A DNA stretch of 63,587 bases from WJLG01 sp964602485 (GCA_964602485.1 CAZRQU010000004.1:1-63587), one strand, 5' to 3'. Shown: positions 33,401 through 41,652, numbered from the stretch's first letter. Notes: generated by a model not told the origin, from the letters alone. Made by a program: numbers and translations.

Positions 33401-34276
33401 ATGAAAGGTAGCTTCCTTAAACTGTTTGTGGTCGCATCCATGGCCGCGCTGGTAGTCGGATGTTCTCAGAGTGACGGACCCATGTCCGTGGAGAACAGGT
33501 CAACGGGCGATGTCCCGGTGGTTGTTAACCTCGAAAAGGTTGGATCCTTGGCCAAGGCAACAAAAACAGCTGCCATAAGCCTGGATTCGATCGTCTTTGA
33601 TCTGACGGCCACTGGTGAAACCCCGGTCCACCACATGATACCGATCTCCGGCAATTCGCAGCAGGTGGTGAACACCTCGCTTGAATTGGCTGCCGGTAAG
33701 AATTGGTCTATGACGGTTCGGACCTATGATGATGAGAGGCCAATGGATAATGTCCATTATGGCAGTACATCGTTCGATGTTGTTGAGGGGTCTAACCCAC
33801 CAGTGACAATGTCGATAGACGCTCAGTATTCAATGTTGATGGTTCGGATAAATCCCGTTCCTGACAGTTCGACCTTTATGGCCTTGTATCAAGGCAATGA
33901 TCCGTCGCAACTTTGGAGCCTGTGGGATGACACAACCTATTCCAAGGGAGAAAAGCCGGCCACTGATACGGTAAAATTGTATTACGACTGGCTCAACGTT
34001 GGGATGTCAACCAATATCCAGGTACTGATCCGCGGTGACTGGGAAGGCCAACCGAACACCGACCTTTATTGGGGAACTTTGAATATTCCCGATATCGTTG
34101 CCGGGCAGGACGCTGCCTACACTTTCACCCTTGGGTGGATCGGTCCGTCAGCTACCACCGGCACAGTTCCAATAGAAGTTACAGTTGGAAGCGTCGGTTT
34201 GATAACTGTTGATGGTGATATTTCCAGTGATCCACCGGTCATTCCCGACGATCCATCGCCAGATCCCAAACCCTAA
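33401..34276 (+). CDS. Lipoprotein, paralogue of the next gene
   Basis: 291 residues. The lipobox 'LVVGC' (Cys21) follows a short signal. The body is beta-rich with 'NLEKVGSLAKATKTAAISLD', 'HMIPISGNSQQVVNTSLELA' and 'MSIDAQYSMLMVRINPVPDS', and it ends in a Pro/Asp-rich tail ('PDDPSPDPKP'). The same blocks recur in the next gene (VGSLgKa, SGsSQQ, YSMl, 'RGDW'), so the two arose by tandem duplication. The pattern is familiar from Fibrobacterota lipoproteins; the function is unknown. It is encoded in one transcript with 34292. Confidence 0.7.
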   Translation: MKGSFLKLFVVASMAALVVGCSQSDGPMSVENRSTGDVPVVVNLEKVGSLAKATKTAAISLDSIVFDLTATGETPVHHMIPISGNSQQVVNTSLELAAGKNWSMTVRTYDDERPMDNVHYGSTSFDVVEGSNPPVTMSIDAQYSMLMVRINPVPDSSTFMALYQGNDPSQLWSLWDDTTYSKGEKPATDTVKLYYDWLNVGMSTNIQVLIRGDWEGQPNTDLYWGTLNIPDIVAGQDAAYTFTLGWIGPSATTGTVPIEVTVGSVGLITVDGDISSDPPVIPDDPSPDPKP

Positions 34277-34291
34277 ACAAGGAGATGAGAA

Positions 34292-35113
34292 ATGAGATCT
34301 TTTATTGCGTGCTCATTGATCGTCTCGTTCTTGGCTTTGCTGGCTGGTTGTTCCAAGAACAATCCTGTCTCAGAAGAGGCCACTTTGACCGGGTCTGTTA
34401 ACGCAACGGTCTATTTGGAAAAGGTGGGTTCTCTTGGGAAAGCCAGAGCCCTGGGAAAAACATCAGCCATATCTTTGAGTAAGGGTTACTTACTGATCAG
34501 CGCTGATGGCGAGAACGATCTGCTTGATTCTATGGATCTTTCCGGGTCCTCTCAGCAGAATATGAACAAGATATTCTCTGATATAAAGGTCAAGCTCTGG
34601 AAGGCGGTTGCTTGGACTGTCGATCAGAATGATTCGATCATTCATAAAGATTCGACAACTTTCACCATTGTTGAGAATGACACAGTTGATGTCAATCTCA
34701 ACTTGAGCGCCAAGTACTCGATGTTCGAAGCAAGGATATTCCCAATATCCGACAGCGCCAAAAACGCTGAGGTGTTGGTCAACGGAGAATTAGTTGTTGA
34801 TTCGACCTTTGGGAAGAGTTCGTCACTCGACACGGTGAAAATGTTCTTTGATTATTTGCCGGCATCTCCAAGCCCGGGAACTTCGGTAACGATCAAAATG
34901 AATATCAGGGGTGATTGGATCGACGCCGATACATTACTTTGGACCGGCGAGAAGACATTTGATGTCATCTCGGGATCCGATCTGAACGAGACGATCGTTT
35001 TGAATTGGGTTGGTCCGGAGGTCGGTGGCGCTGACATCTCTGTTGTTATCGGAAAAGTAGGAACGGTCGTTGTTGACGGCGAGATCCAACCAAGGCCGAA
35101 CAGCGGACCATGA
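34292..35113 (+). CDS. Lipoprotein, paralogue of the preceding gene
   Basis: 273 residues with lipobox 'LLAGC' (Cys20). It shares the family blocks of its neighbour: 'YLEKVGSLGKARALGKTSAI', 'LSGSSQQNMNKIF', 'VNLNLSAKYSMFEARIFPIS', 'MNIRGDWIDADTLLWTG' and 'VVIGKVGTVVVDGEI'. These look like two or three beta-sandwich units. The spacing of 15 bases to the preceding gene, and a terminator after it, show a two-gene operon. A role as a surface or cell-envelope lipoprotein is inferred. Confidence 0.7.
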   Translation: MRSFIACSLIVSFLALLAGCSKNNPVSEEATLTGSVNATVYLEKVGSLGKARALGKTSAISLSKGYLLISADGENDLLDSMDLSGSSQQNMNKIFSDIKVKLWKAVAWTVDQNDSIIHKDSTTFTIVENDTVDVNLNLSAKYSMFEARIFPISDSAKNAEVLVNGELVVDSTFGKSSSLDTVKMFFDYLPASPSPGTSVTIKMNIRGDWIDADTLLWTGEKTFDVISGSDLNETIVLNWVGPEVGGADISVVIGKVGTVVVDGEIQPRPNSGP

Positions 35114-35135
35114 TCTATCTTTAAAACCAGAAAAC

Positions 35136-35164
35136 AAGGCTCGCTTAGCAGTGAGCCTTTTTTA
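35136..35164 (+). terminator. Rho-independent terminator
   Basis: AAGGCTCGC-TTAGCA-GTGAGCCTTTTTT hairpin after the lipoprotein pair. Confidence 0.85.
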
Positions 35165-35259
35165 TTTATGAAATTTTTGACTTTTTTGGAATTTTATACT
35201 ATGATTATCTGAACTGAACATTCTTATATAACGGTAATTTCAAATCCAAGGAGGCAATC

Positions 35260-35901
35260 ATGAAAGACGAAGATCGTAAGTTTTTGCACGATCATTTTCA
35301 GACATCCGTAGAAAAGGTCATCGGAGGCAAACCGAAGTTGGCTGTTTTAGTGGACACGGAAGGGGCATTGGTGGAAGCTGTCAGCTCTATTGAAAGCTCC
35401 AATGCTGACGCGGTGGCCACCTCGATGAAAAAAGCCATCTTGTTGGCTCAGAGGGCGCTATGCTCGGGAAAAGAGATCTATTTGGAGAATGATCTGAATA
35501 AGCGACATGCTTGTTCCCAAGGGCGTTTGATAAAGCTGGGCGAAGAAGTGGTCGGTGCTTGGGCATTTCTTGTCTACGAAGAACCTTGTGAAGAGATCAT
35601 CTTCCAGACCAAGTGCAGGGTAGCCAGTGAGAAAGGTTTGTGGGCCTATCCGCTCGCCGCTATTTGGAGCATAGCGCAAGAGTTCGGCGGATTGCATGAT
35701 ATATTCATTCGCCGGCTCAAAGATAATAGCATCAACTCCTTGGGGTCCATAGTGAGATTGATCTCAAAGAAGATCGGACACGAGGAAGAGCTGATCGTTT
35801 TTACCCATAGTTATAGTCTTCAGTCGGCTGTTTCCAAGATAGCCGATCTTATAGAGGACCTTATAGAGGACCAGGAATTCGGGGATATAAAGATGATCTG
35901 A
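35260..35901 (+). CDS. Cytoplasmic protein of unknown function
   Basis: 213 residues, no signal or membrane segment, a mixed alpha/beta composition and several Cys. A promoter TTGACT/17/TATGAT lies at 35177-35205 and AAGGAGG precedes the ATG. Sections such as 'PKLAVLVDTEGALVEAVSSI' and 'EEVVGAWAFLVYEEPCEEII' look like alternating strands and helices of a sensor-type fold, but no family is recognised. It is monocistronic. Confidence 0.5.
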   Translation: MKDEDRKFLHDHFQTSVEKVIGGKPKLAVLVDTEGALVEAVSSIESSNADAVATSMKKAILLAQRALCSGKEIYLENDLNKRHACSQGRLIKLGEEVVGAWAFLVYEEPCEEIIFQTKCRVASEKGLWAYPLAAIWSIAQEFGGLHDIFIRRLKDNSINSLGSIVRLISKKIGHEEELIVFTHSYSLQSAVSKIADLIEDLIEDQEFGDIKMI

Positions 35902-35963
35902 TTTCCCGATCCGTTTTCGCTTAGTCCTTTTAGGCATTGCTTAGAAGGACTTTCTTATTGGAT

Positions 35964-36002
35964 AAAAAAACCCCGGCAATGGCTTTAAGGCTGTTGCCGG
36001 GG
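35964..36002 (-). terminator. Rho-independent terminator (minus strand)
   Basis: CCCCGGCAA/TTGCCGGGG stem with seven T on the minus strand. No protein gene on that strand was found upstream of it, so a short non-coding transcript may end here. Confidence 0.65.
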
Positions 36003-36241
36003 AGAATCAGTTCTTTTCATCTTGTTTGATCATTTTTATTTGTTTTGGTCAAGATTAAAAGGTTCCTACGATCGGAAATCGGATCTTTTGCTCACGGTCA
36101 AGATATTCTCGCGTGCTAAGAGTAAGAAAGATCGGTAAAAAATAGTACCTTTCATTGAAAGTTAATATTTGCTCAAACAAGCGGTCCGCAAGATGATCCG
36201 GTCCGTTTTGGGAGAGGTGTTTTAAAGCCCCTCTCTTTTTA
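36003..36241. other. Intergenic region with no recognised gene
   Basis: About 240 bases lie between a minus-strand terminator and a plus-strand one (GAGAGG/CCTCTC with five T, 36212-36241). No frame of useful length occurs on either strand. Small inverted pairs (CGATCGG/ATCGGATC, CGGTCCGC/GGTCCG) are present. It could hold a small RNA on either strand; nothing is established. Confidence 0.35.
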
Positions 36242-36290
36242 TTTGTATTATGTTACAATTTCCTTATAATTATAAGAAAGATGATCAATA

Positions 36291-36461
36291 ATGAAATCTA
36301 TGGACAAATATAAATGCATTCCTTGCGGATATATCTATGATCCGCAAAATGGAGATGAAAAAGCGGGCGTTGCTCCCGGCACCGCTTTTGCCGATCTGCC
36401 TAAAGATTGGGTCTGTCCGGTTTGCGGAGCCGGCAAGGATCAATTCGAGAAAGTAAGTTAA
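36291..36461 (+). CDS. Rubredoxin
   Basis: 56 residues with the complete rubredoxin iron site: Cys9-x2-Cys12 ('CIPCGYIYDP') and Cys42-x2-Cys45 ('DWVCPVCGAGKDQF'). It also has the 'GVAPGTAFADLP' loop typical of the family. Rubredoxin passes single electrons, often to oxygen- or NO-reducing enzymes. The ATG at 36291 follows a TATAAT box (36265) and a weak ribosome site. The hemerythrin-like gene starts 5 bases after the stop, so the pair is an operon. Confidence 0.95.
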   Translation: MKSMDKYKCIPCGYIYDPQNGDEKAGVAPGTAFADLPKDWVCPVCGAGKDQFEKVS

Positions 36462-36466
36462 AGCCT

Positions 36467-36988
36467 ATGCAACCGATAGGGCCAATAATGATAGAGCACC
36501 GGTTAATAGAAAGGATAGTGCCGGTGCTTGAAAAAGAGATAAATAATTTGGAAGCCGGCGGAGAACCTAACCGGGTCTTTTTGGCGCGAGTGCGGGACTT
36601 CTTCCATTATTATGCGGATATGGTTCATCATGGCAAAGAAGAGAAGATCCTTTTTGCCAGGATGAAGAAAAAGGAACTGAGACCGGAAGACGAACAGTTG
36701 ATGGACGAGTTGATGAATGAGCACAAGCTGGCCCGGGAGACCGTAGGTCGGCTGGTAAAAGCCTCGGAAGCCGGTGACAAGGAAGAGGTGGTAAGCAAGC
36801 TAAAAGTGTTGGCAGAACTCTATCCGGCTCACATAGAAAAAGAAGATAAGCGGATGTTCCCCGCCTCTATGGATTATTTTTCAGAAGCTGAGCAGGAACT
36901 GATGCTGAAAGAAGGCAAGGATCTTGATAAAGGGGTCGTGCACAAGGAATATGAAGAGGAGATGGCCGGCTGGGAAAAAAGAGCTTAG
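36467..36988 (+). CDS. Hemerythrin-like (HHE) protein
   Basis: 173 residues (166 from the second ATG at 36488). A four-helix bundle with the metal ligands of the HHE family: 'IMIEHRLIERIVPVLEKE', 'DMVHHGKEEKILFARM', 'MNEHKLARETVGRLV' and 'HIEKEDKRMFP'. Such proteins bind a di-iron centre and sense, store or detoxify O2 or NO. The direct coupling with rubredoxin 5 bases upstream supports an oxidative or nitrosative stress role in an anaerobe, which is inferred. Confidence 0.9.
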   Translation: MQPIGPIMIEHRLIERIVPVLEKEINNLEAGGEPNRVFLARVRDFFHYYADMVHHGKEEKILFARMKKKELRPEDEQLMDELMNEHKLARETVGRLVKASEAGDKEEVVSKLKVLAELYPAHIEKEDKRMFPASMDYFSEAEQELMLKEGKDLDKGVVHKEYEEEMAGWEKRA

Positions 36989-37058
36989 AATTTTGACAAT
37001 AAAGGGCCGATGTATTAGATTGAGATGATATTGTTCTTTTTTAGAAAGGAGCCTTACT

Positions 37059-37754
37059 TTGAAAAAGGTTATTTTTTTGATGTTGCTGGCACTTGTGGGT
37101 TGTGCTTCCAGGAAATCCTTGACAATAAAAGCAGATATGGACATCAAGGAAGGCCATAAACTTTTAGCTCAAGGAGCGGCTGCTCATTGGAGGGGCCTTT
37201 ACGGATGTAAGAAGCGGATAAAGTTGATACCTCTTGATACGGATTCTGCGCACGTGATAGAGGAGGCCGGACCGGGATGGATAGCCTATGGCGGTGGCTA
37301 CGATATCAAGAGCGTGGTCCTTCATTCCATGACCCATGCCTGCAAGCCTGATAAGCCGACCTTGATCAAAAGAAGATTCTTACTCGGCCAAGATACAGTT
37401 GTTGGTTTTCATGGTTTGAATCTATTGATCAGGACCAAAGATGGAGAGGATACTTATTTTACCAAAATGGAAGAAGGCGTAGCTGAGCGGGCGGCGATAT
37501 TTGCCGGCATGGGTTACACCTCATACAATTTCCATTATGTGAATTTGGCAACTATCACCAAAAATCGTTTTCCCAAAGACTATCAGCCGGACCCGGTGAA
37601 GTTCGTGAAGAATAACGATGTCTATGGTTTTGTGGCTGAATTTCTGAACAAGCCAAGAGCGGTGATCAGGCCTCGGGATGTAGTAGAGGTGGTCAATGTC
37701 TATCAGTGGGCCTGGAGCAAGACTCAGTTGATACCGGAAAGATATCATTATTGA
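37059..37754 (+). CDS. Lipoprotein with a degenerate zinc-peptidase motif
   Basis: 231 residues starting at TTG with AAAGGAG upstream; lipobox 'LVGC' (Cys15). The middle holds 'VVLHSMTHACKP', which has the HxxxH spacing of a zinc metallopeptidase but Ser in place of the catalytic Glu. A later 'MEEGVAERAAIFAGMGY' matches the third-ligand (Glu) helix of gluzincins. It may be an inactive or altered metallopeptidase. It is monocistronic between two terminators, with TTGACA/17/TAGATT at 36993-37021. Confidence 0.55.
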   Translation: MKKVIFLMLLALVGCASRKSLTIKADMDIKEGHKLLAQGAAAHWRGLYGCKKRIKLIPLDTDSAHVIEEAGPGWIAYGGGYDIKSVVLHSMTHACKPDKPTLIKRRFLLGQDTVVGFHGLNLLIRTKDGEDTYFTKMEEGVAERAAIFAGMGYTSYNFHYVNLATITKNRFPKDYQPDPVKFVKNNDVYGFVAEFLNKPRAVIRPRDVVEVVNVYQWAWSKTQLIPERYHY

Positions 37755-37760
37755 TCGATG

Positions 37761-37792
37761 AGCGATGCTAGAAATGCATCGCTTTTTATTTT
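37761..37792 (+). terminator. Rho-independent terminator
   Basis: AGCGATGC-TAGAAAT-GCATCGCTTTTT hairpin after the TTG-started lipoprotein gene. Confidence 0.85.
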
Positions 37793-37868
37793 TACTTCGA
37801 AAGATGTTCTAAAGTTGAGTCCTTTTTTAAAGATCTTAACCTTGGAGCAGGTGACGACCTTTGAATAT

Positions 37869-37910
37869 TAAAAAACCCGTTAGTTTTGCTGATCAGCAAA
37901 ACTAACGGGT
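37869..37910 (-). terminator. Rho-independent terminator (minus strand)
   Basis: A 16-bp perfect stem (ACCCGTTAGTTTTGCT / AGCAAAACTAACGGGT) with TTTTTTAAT on the minus strand, just past the stop at 37917. Confidence 0.9.
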
Positions 37911-37916
37911 GTGAGG

Positions 37917-38936
37917 CTAGACTGGCAGGCTTTCGATCATTTTTTTTAAGAAAGCGGAATCTTTTCCTTGGTTGAACTTTTGATCTATGGCCAGCGATTC
38001 TTGATAAAGCCTCTTGGCTTCTTGGTATTTACCCCGGACATGCATTATCTCGCCTCGACGGAAGATAATTAAGCTTTTCAGATCCCAAACGTTTGCGTTT
38101 TTTGAATCTGATCCCAGGATCTCATCCGTGATCTTCTCGGCCTCATCCAGAGCCTCAAGGGCGTGATCGAAACGGTTCATCATTCGCAGGAGCAGAGCCA
38201 TTTCTTCATAGGCCGTGGCTACGTTCTTTTTGTTTCCGTCGGTTATTTCCCGATGTTTGGCGAAGCAATTAAGATATAGCTTGCCATCCATTTTTTTGAC
38301 AGTGGTCACAGTGTGGCATCTATTGCACATGGCTGTGCCTCCATCAAGCTTTTCTGCCGGAATGCCGAACGGTGCTCCGCAATTCAAGCAATTGGCCTTG
38401 ATAGAGTTTCCATAACCGATCAGGTCAACTGTTGTTAGGTCTATGACCTTGCGGATGGATGTCTTGGCAACTCCCTTTTTCTGCCCTTCTATCGATCTTT
38501 TGAAAAGATCGAGGGTTTTTTGTGCCATGTCGAATTCGCGCAGCTCCTTACCCCTTTCCTCAAACAGCTTGCCCGGATCATAATACGTCGTCATCCAATG
38601 TTTTATCCTGGATATTGCCCGGTTGTAATCTTTTATCCCCGGCGGAAGGAAAAACTTTCCTTTTAAGAATATCCAGGCAAAAGGAATTCCTATCAGGATC
38701 GCGATCGGTTCCCATCTCGGATCCTTGGCCAGATATACGAATTCGATCCCGGAACGTTTTTGAGCTATGCCGGCAATGATCAGGGTTAATGCACCTGCCA
38801 TCACGGCTTTCATTACCCGGGTGTTTGGCGGCCTTTGAAGGCCAAGCTCCAAAAGTCCGTATTTGGCCCATTCATTGGCTATGACCAAATTACAGATAAA
38901 AGCGACAGTTAAAAGGAATAATTCTCCAATGCTCAT
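37917..38936 (-). CDS. Membrane protein with zinc ribbon and tetratricopeptide-like tail
   Basis: 339 residues. Three N-terminal membrane helices (about residues 5-95) are followed by a cytoplasmic helical part. A zinc ribbon follows near residues 183-205 ('CLNCGAPFGIP...MCNRCH'), then a C-terminal TPR-like region ('ALLLRMMNRFDHALEALDEA', 'VRGKYQEAKRLYQESLAID'). No enzyme motif is seen; it looks like a scaffold or sensor. It overlaps the upstream gene by 4 bases (ATGA). Confidence 0.6.
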   Translation of the reverse strand: MSIGELFLLTVAFICNLVIANEWAKYGLLELGLQRPPNTRVMKAVMAGALTLIIAGIAQKRSGIEFVYLAKDPRWEPIAILIGIPFAWIFLKGKFFLPPGIKDYNRAISRIKHWMTTYYDPGKLFEERGKELREFDMAQKTLDLFKRSIEGQKKGVAKTSIRKVIDLTTVDLIGYGNSIKANCLNCGAPFGIPAEKLDGGTAMCNRCHTVTTVKKMDGKLYLNCFAKHREITDGNKKNVATAYEEMALLLRMMNRFDHALEALDEAEKITDEILGSDSKNANVWDLKSLIIFRRGEIMHVRGKYQEAKRLYQESLAIDQKFNQGKDSAFLKKMIESLPV

Positions 38937-39367
38937 ACCGGCCCTCCCGCTTCTCTGATCTTTTCCATGAACGATATACCTTGTCCGAGCATTAAGCTCA
39001 TAAAGAAGAGAACGATGCTCAAAAGGATGGTCAACGCGATCCAGCCGAAAGATAACTCTTTGGCGGCTTGGAAATTATTTATCCAGCCGATGGGCGTGCA
39101 GACCAGAAAGCACATAGTGCTTATGGTTCTGGAAAAGAGCCCCCGGGGTATTTCGGCACTGGTGTTCAGTCCTCCCAAAAAGCCGACTATGGCTCCGGGA
39201 ATAACGCCCCAACGCAAGGTTTTCACATAGAAGAAGGTCGGCGGAAAACCATCCATGGGAATTGTTTCCTTAAGCAGTATTCTGGCTACCCAGGCATAAT
39301 AGATAATGCCCAAAAGTCCGCCGATCAGGACTCCTGTTAGAACGGACAAAGACAATTTGTAACGCAT
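38933..39367 (-). CDS. Four-helix membrane protein
   Basis: 144 residues with four hydrophobic segments and a Gly-rich first helix ('VLTGVLIGGLLGIIYYAWVA'). No family recognised. It is the first gene of a two-gene minus-strand operon and its stop overlaps the start of the zinc-ribbon/TPR gene. A ribosome site AAAAGGAGG precedes the ATG at 39367. Confidence 0.55.
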   Translation of the reverse strand: MRYKLSLSVLTGVLIGGLLGIIYYAWVARILLKETIPMDGFPPTFFYVKTLRWGVIPGAIVGFLGGLNTSAEIPRGLFSRTISTMCFLVCTPIGWINNFQAAKELSFGWIALTILLSIVLFFMSLMLGQGISFMEKIREAGGPV

Positions 39368-39412
39368 AAGCGCCTCCTTTTAAGAGTTTTTAAAGGTTCG
39401 ATTTATTTTTTA

Positions 39413-39478
39413 TTTATACTTTATATAGCGTTCTTTGTCAAATTATTAGTTGACATATTTTAATTTTATTGGTATTTT
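39413..39478. promoter_or_regulatory. Divergent promoters
   Basis: The minus strand has TTGACA (39436-39441) with TATAAA (39413-39418) at 17 bases for the membrane operon. The plus strand has TTGACA (39450-39455) with TATTTT (39473-39478) at 17 bases for the PRTase-like/NADAR operon. The two -35 boxes are 8 bases apart. Confidence 0.8.
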
Positions 39479-39524
39479 ATAGAACGCACTTTTAAAACAG
39501 GAATTTTCAGAAAAGGAGAATGTT

Positions 39525-40547
39525 TTGGAAAAATGGACGGAGTTAGTAGGGGAATTTTGTTCCCTGGTCGGCGATTACAGGCGAGAAGATGATATTACGG
39601 TCATCACACCCGGCCGAGTGAGTCGGTGGGTAAGGCAGTTCGAGCGTTACGGTTTTTCCCAGGATGGCATGAAAAGGATACTCAAATCCCTTTCAAGTGT
39701 TCTTAAACGCACTTATATCTCCAGGGAAAGGACGATAGATTTCCTTATCCGCTTGGTGAAGCGTGTAGAGAAGAGATCCGGAGTGGGAAAACATCATATC
39801 AATTTTCTCTCTTTACAGAAACAAGGGAAGAGCCAGTCCGATATGCTGGCTTTAACCGAGGAGTACGTATTGGGAAGGAGCATTGGGGATTGCGGAGGTT
39901 CCGACGTTTATCTTTATATGGATGATGTCGTTTATTCCGGCAATCGTTTTCGCTACGAATTGAGCGGTTGGATCAATGATCAAGCACCTAAAGGAGCCAG
40001 GATCTATTCCGGCCATATGGTAATGCACACTCAAGGCGCCCAATACGCCATCGGTCAAATAAGAAAAGTGGCCGAGAGCAAGGAGGTGGCCTTTTTTTCG
40101 GCTAAACAAACTTCTTTTTCCAACAACAAGAAGTTTCGAACCTATGAAGCCTTGTGGCCTCGGGCGATCAATGATCCGAAAGTACAGGAATATATCCGCA
40201 GGTCGCAAGCCAGGGCTTTGTCCAAATTCGGATTTGCCCCGATCATAGCTCGCGATCATGCAGTTGAATGCGATCTTCTTTCCTCAGAGGAAAGAGTGTT
40301 TCTGGAAAATGCTTTCTTGGCTTGCGGTATCGAGTTGGTGAACGCCGCTGCCAGTCCAAGTCAGAATATGAGACCGATGGGATTTGAAGTTCTTGAAGGT
40401 TTCGGATTCGGGGCCCTAACGGTCACTTGGCGCAATATCGCCAATAATTGTCCTTTGGCCCTTTGGTATGGCGATCCGGATAATTATCCGCAAGATCATC
40501 CTTTTGGTCAGTGGTTCCCTTTGTTTCCCAGAAAAGGAGGATATTAA
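39525..40547 (+). CDS. Phosphoribosyltransferase-like protein (PRTase-CE type)
   Basis: 340 residues, TTG start behind AAAAGGAG. An N-terminal helical domain (about 1-100) is followed by a domain with 'VYLYMDDVVYSGNRFRYELS' near residue 127. This matches the PRPP-binding signature of type I phosphoribosyltransferases (hydrophobic strand, D-D-x-x-x-S/T-G). The rest is not that of a known nucleotide-salvage enzyme. Proteins of this type occur in predicted conflict or NAD-linked systems. The stop overlaps the start of the NADAR gene (TAATG), which ties the two functionally. Confidence 0.65.
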   Translation: MEKWTELVGEFCSLVGDYRREDDITVITPGRVSRWVRQFERYGFSQDGMKRILKSLSSVLKRTYISRERTIDFLIRLVKRVEKRSGVGKHHINFLSLQKQGKSQSDMLALTEEYVLGRSIGDCGGSDVYLYMDDVVYSGNRFRYELSGWINDQAPKGARIYSGHMVMHTQGAQYAIGQIRKVAESKEVAFFSAKQTSFSNNKKFRTYEALWPRAINDPKVQEYIRRSQARALSKFGFAPIIARDHAVECDLLSSEERVFLENAFLACGIELVNAAASPSQNMRPMGFEVLEGFGFGALTVTWRNIANNCPLALWYGDPDNYPQDHPFGQWFPLFPRKGGY

Positions 40548-41137
40548 TGAGTAGAGAAGATAATACCAGGACCTACAATAGGGAAGAGTCTGTTGTTTTT
40601 TTGAGGACCAAAGAGGTATTCGGCGGCCTGTCCAATATGGCAGCCGGATTTTCGTTAAAGGTCAATGGAGCTAGTATCAGGACAGCCGAGGCTTTGTATC
40701 AGGCCTGCCGTTTCCCCAGATACGCCATGGTCCAGCAGGAGATAATCGATCAAGCATCGCCGATATCAGCCAAGATGAAGGCCAGGCGTCAGCAGACCAG
40801 ATGGATGATCCGCAATGATTGGATGAACGTCCGCTTGAAGGTTATGCGCTGGGTTCTTCGAGTGAAGCTGGCCCAGAACTTCGTTGATCTTGGCAGCCTT
40901 TTGGAGTCTACCGGCAATAAACCGATAGTGGAGGAATCTTCCAAGGGTGATGACTACTGGGGTACGATCGCGCAAAAAGACAATGAGAATATCTTGGTCG
41001 GCGTGAATGCCTTGGGTCGTTTGCTGATGGAATTGAGAGATGAATATCGCGAGAAAGGATCAAAAATGAAAGCGGTAGAACCTCCCAATATTCCAGACTT
41101 CCTTTTTATGGGAAAACCAATAGGAAGGATCCAATAA
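40547..41137 (+). CDS. NADAR (YbiA-like, DUF1768) domain protein
   Basis: 196 residues with the NADAR pattern: 'GGLSNMAAGFSLKVNGASIR' plus 'TAEALYQACRFP', 'SPISAKMKARRQQTR', a long helix, 'QNFVDLGSLLESTGNKPIVE' and 'DDYWGT'. NADAR proteins act on ADP-ribose or glycosylated nucleotides, and some remove ADP-ribose from guanine in DNA. Here it is coupled to a phosphoribosyltransferase-like gene (TAATG overlap, AAAGGAGG 5 bases upstream of the ATG). A modifier/reverser or toxin/antitoxin pair is possible; that is inference. Confidence 0.88.
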   Translation: MSREDNTRTYNREESVVFLRTKEVFGGLSNMAAGFSLKVNGASIRTAEALYQACRFPRYAMVQQEIIDQASPISAKMKARRQQTRWMIRNDWMNVRLKVMRWVLRVKLAQNFVDLGSLLESTGNKPIVEESSKGDDYWGTIAQKDNENILVGVNALGRLLMELRDEYREKGSKMKAVEPPNIPDFLFMGKPIGRIQ

Positions 41138-41155
41138 TAGGATTCGTCTTGTTGG

Positions 41156-41183
41156 AACGGTGTTTTTTTAACACCGTTTTTTA
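41156..41183 (+). terminator. Rho-independent terminator
   Basis: AACGGTGTT-TTTTT-AACACCGTTTTTT hairpin closes the PRTase-like/NADAR operon. Confidence 0.88.
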
Positions 41184-41202
41184 TTACAAGGATTGATAGT
41201 AG

Positions 41203-41231
41203 TTGACAAAGATGTTTTTTTTCAATATTAT
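41203..41231 (+). promoter_or_regulatory. Promoter of a small single-gene unit
   Basis: TTGACA (41203-41208), 17 bases, TATTAT (41226-41231), ahead of the 67-residue protein gene. Confidence 0.78.
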
Positions 41232-41295
41232 TATAGTCGCACGTGATCAAATGATGTTCACGTTGTATTTCGAACCTTTATCAAAGGAGCGTTAA

Positions 41296-41499
41296 ATGGA
41301 AAACTTTGGACAGCAGGGACCGATCGAACAGGCGCCGATCGTCAATCGTTTCGGCAGTGACGGAGCCACCTTCAAGGGCGCGGGTAATTCCCACATCACC
41401 CACGAGAACGGCCAGTTTCACGAAACCACCGAAATTCCCGGCATGCAGCAGGGCCAGAGGGTCAATATCAAGACCGATATTCCGCCCAACGGTTTCTAG
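41296..41499 (+). CDS. Small soluble protein of unknown function
   Basis: 67 residues, Gly-, Asn- and Gln-rich, with no membrane segment ('FGSDGATFKGAGNSHITHEN'). It has its own promoter (41203), a strong ribosome site (AAAGGAGC) and its own terminator (41524), so it is clearly expressed as a single-gene unit. No family recognised. The composition suggests an extended or beta-rich structural protein. Confidence 0.65.
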   Translation: MENFGQQGPIEQAPIVNRFGSDGATFKGAGNSHITHENGQFHETTEIPGMQQGQRVNIKTDIPPNGF

Positions 41500-41523
41500 A
41501 AAGCAAAGAGCCCATCGTTTCAA

Positions 41524-41557
41524 GGGGGGGTACCTGATCAGGTATCCCTTTTTTAAT
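41524..41557 (+). terminator. Rho-independent terminator
   Basis: GGGGTACC-TGATCA-GGTATCCC stem followed by six T after the 67-residue gene. Confidence 0.85.
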
Positions 41558-41652
41558 TGTCTGCAAGCAGCGAACCTATTTGCTTTTTTACCCTTTTTTG
41601 CTAAAATGCAATATTGCACTTTAAAAGAAACAAAGAACGAAAGGAGATAGAT

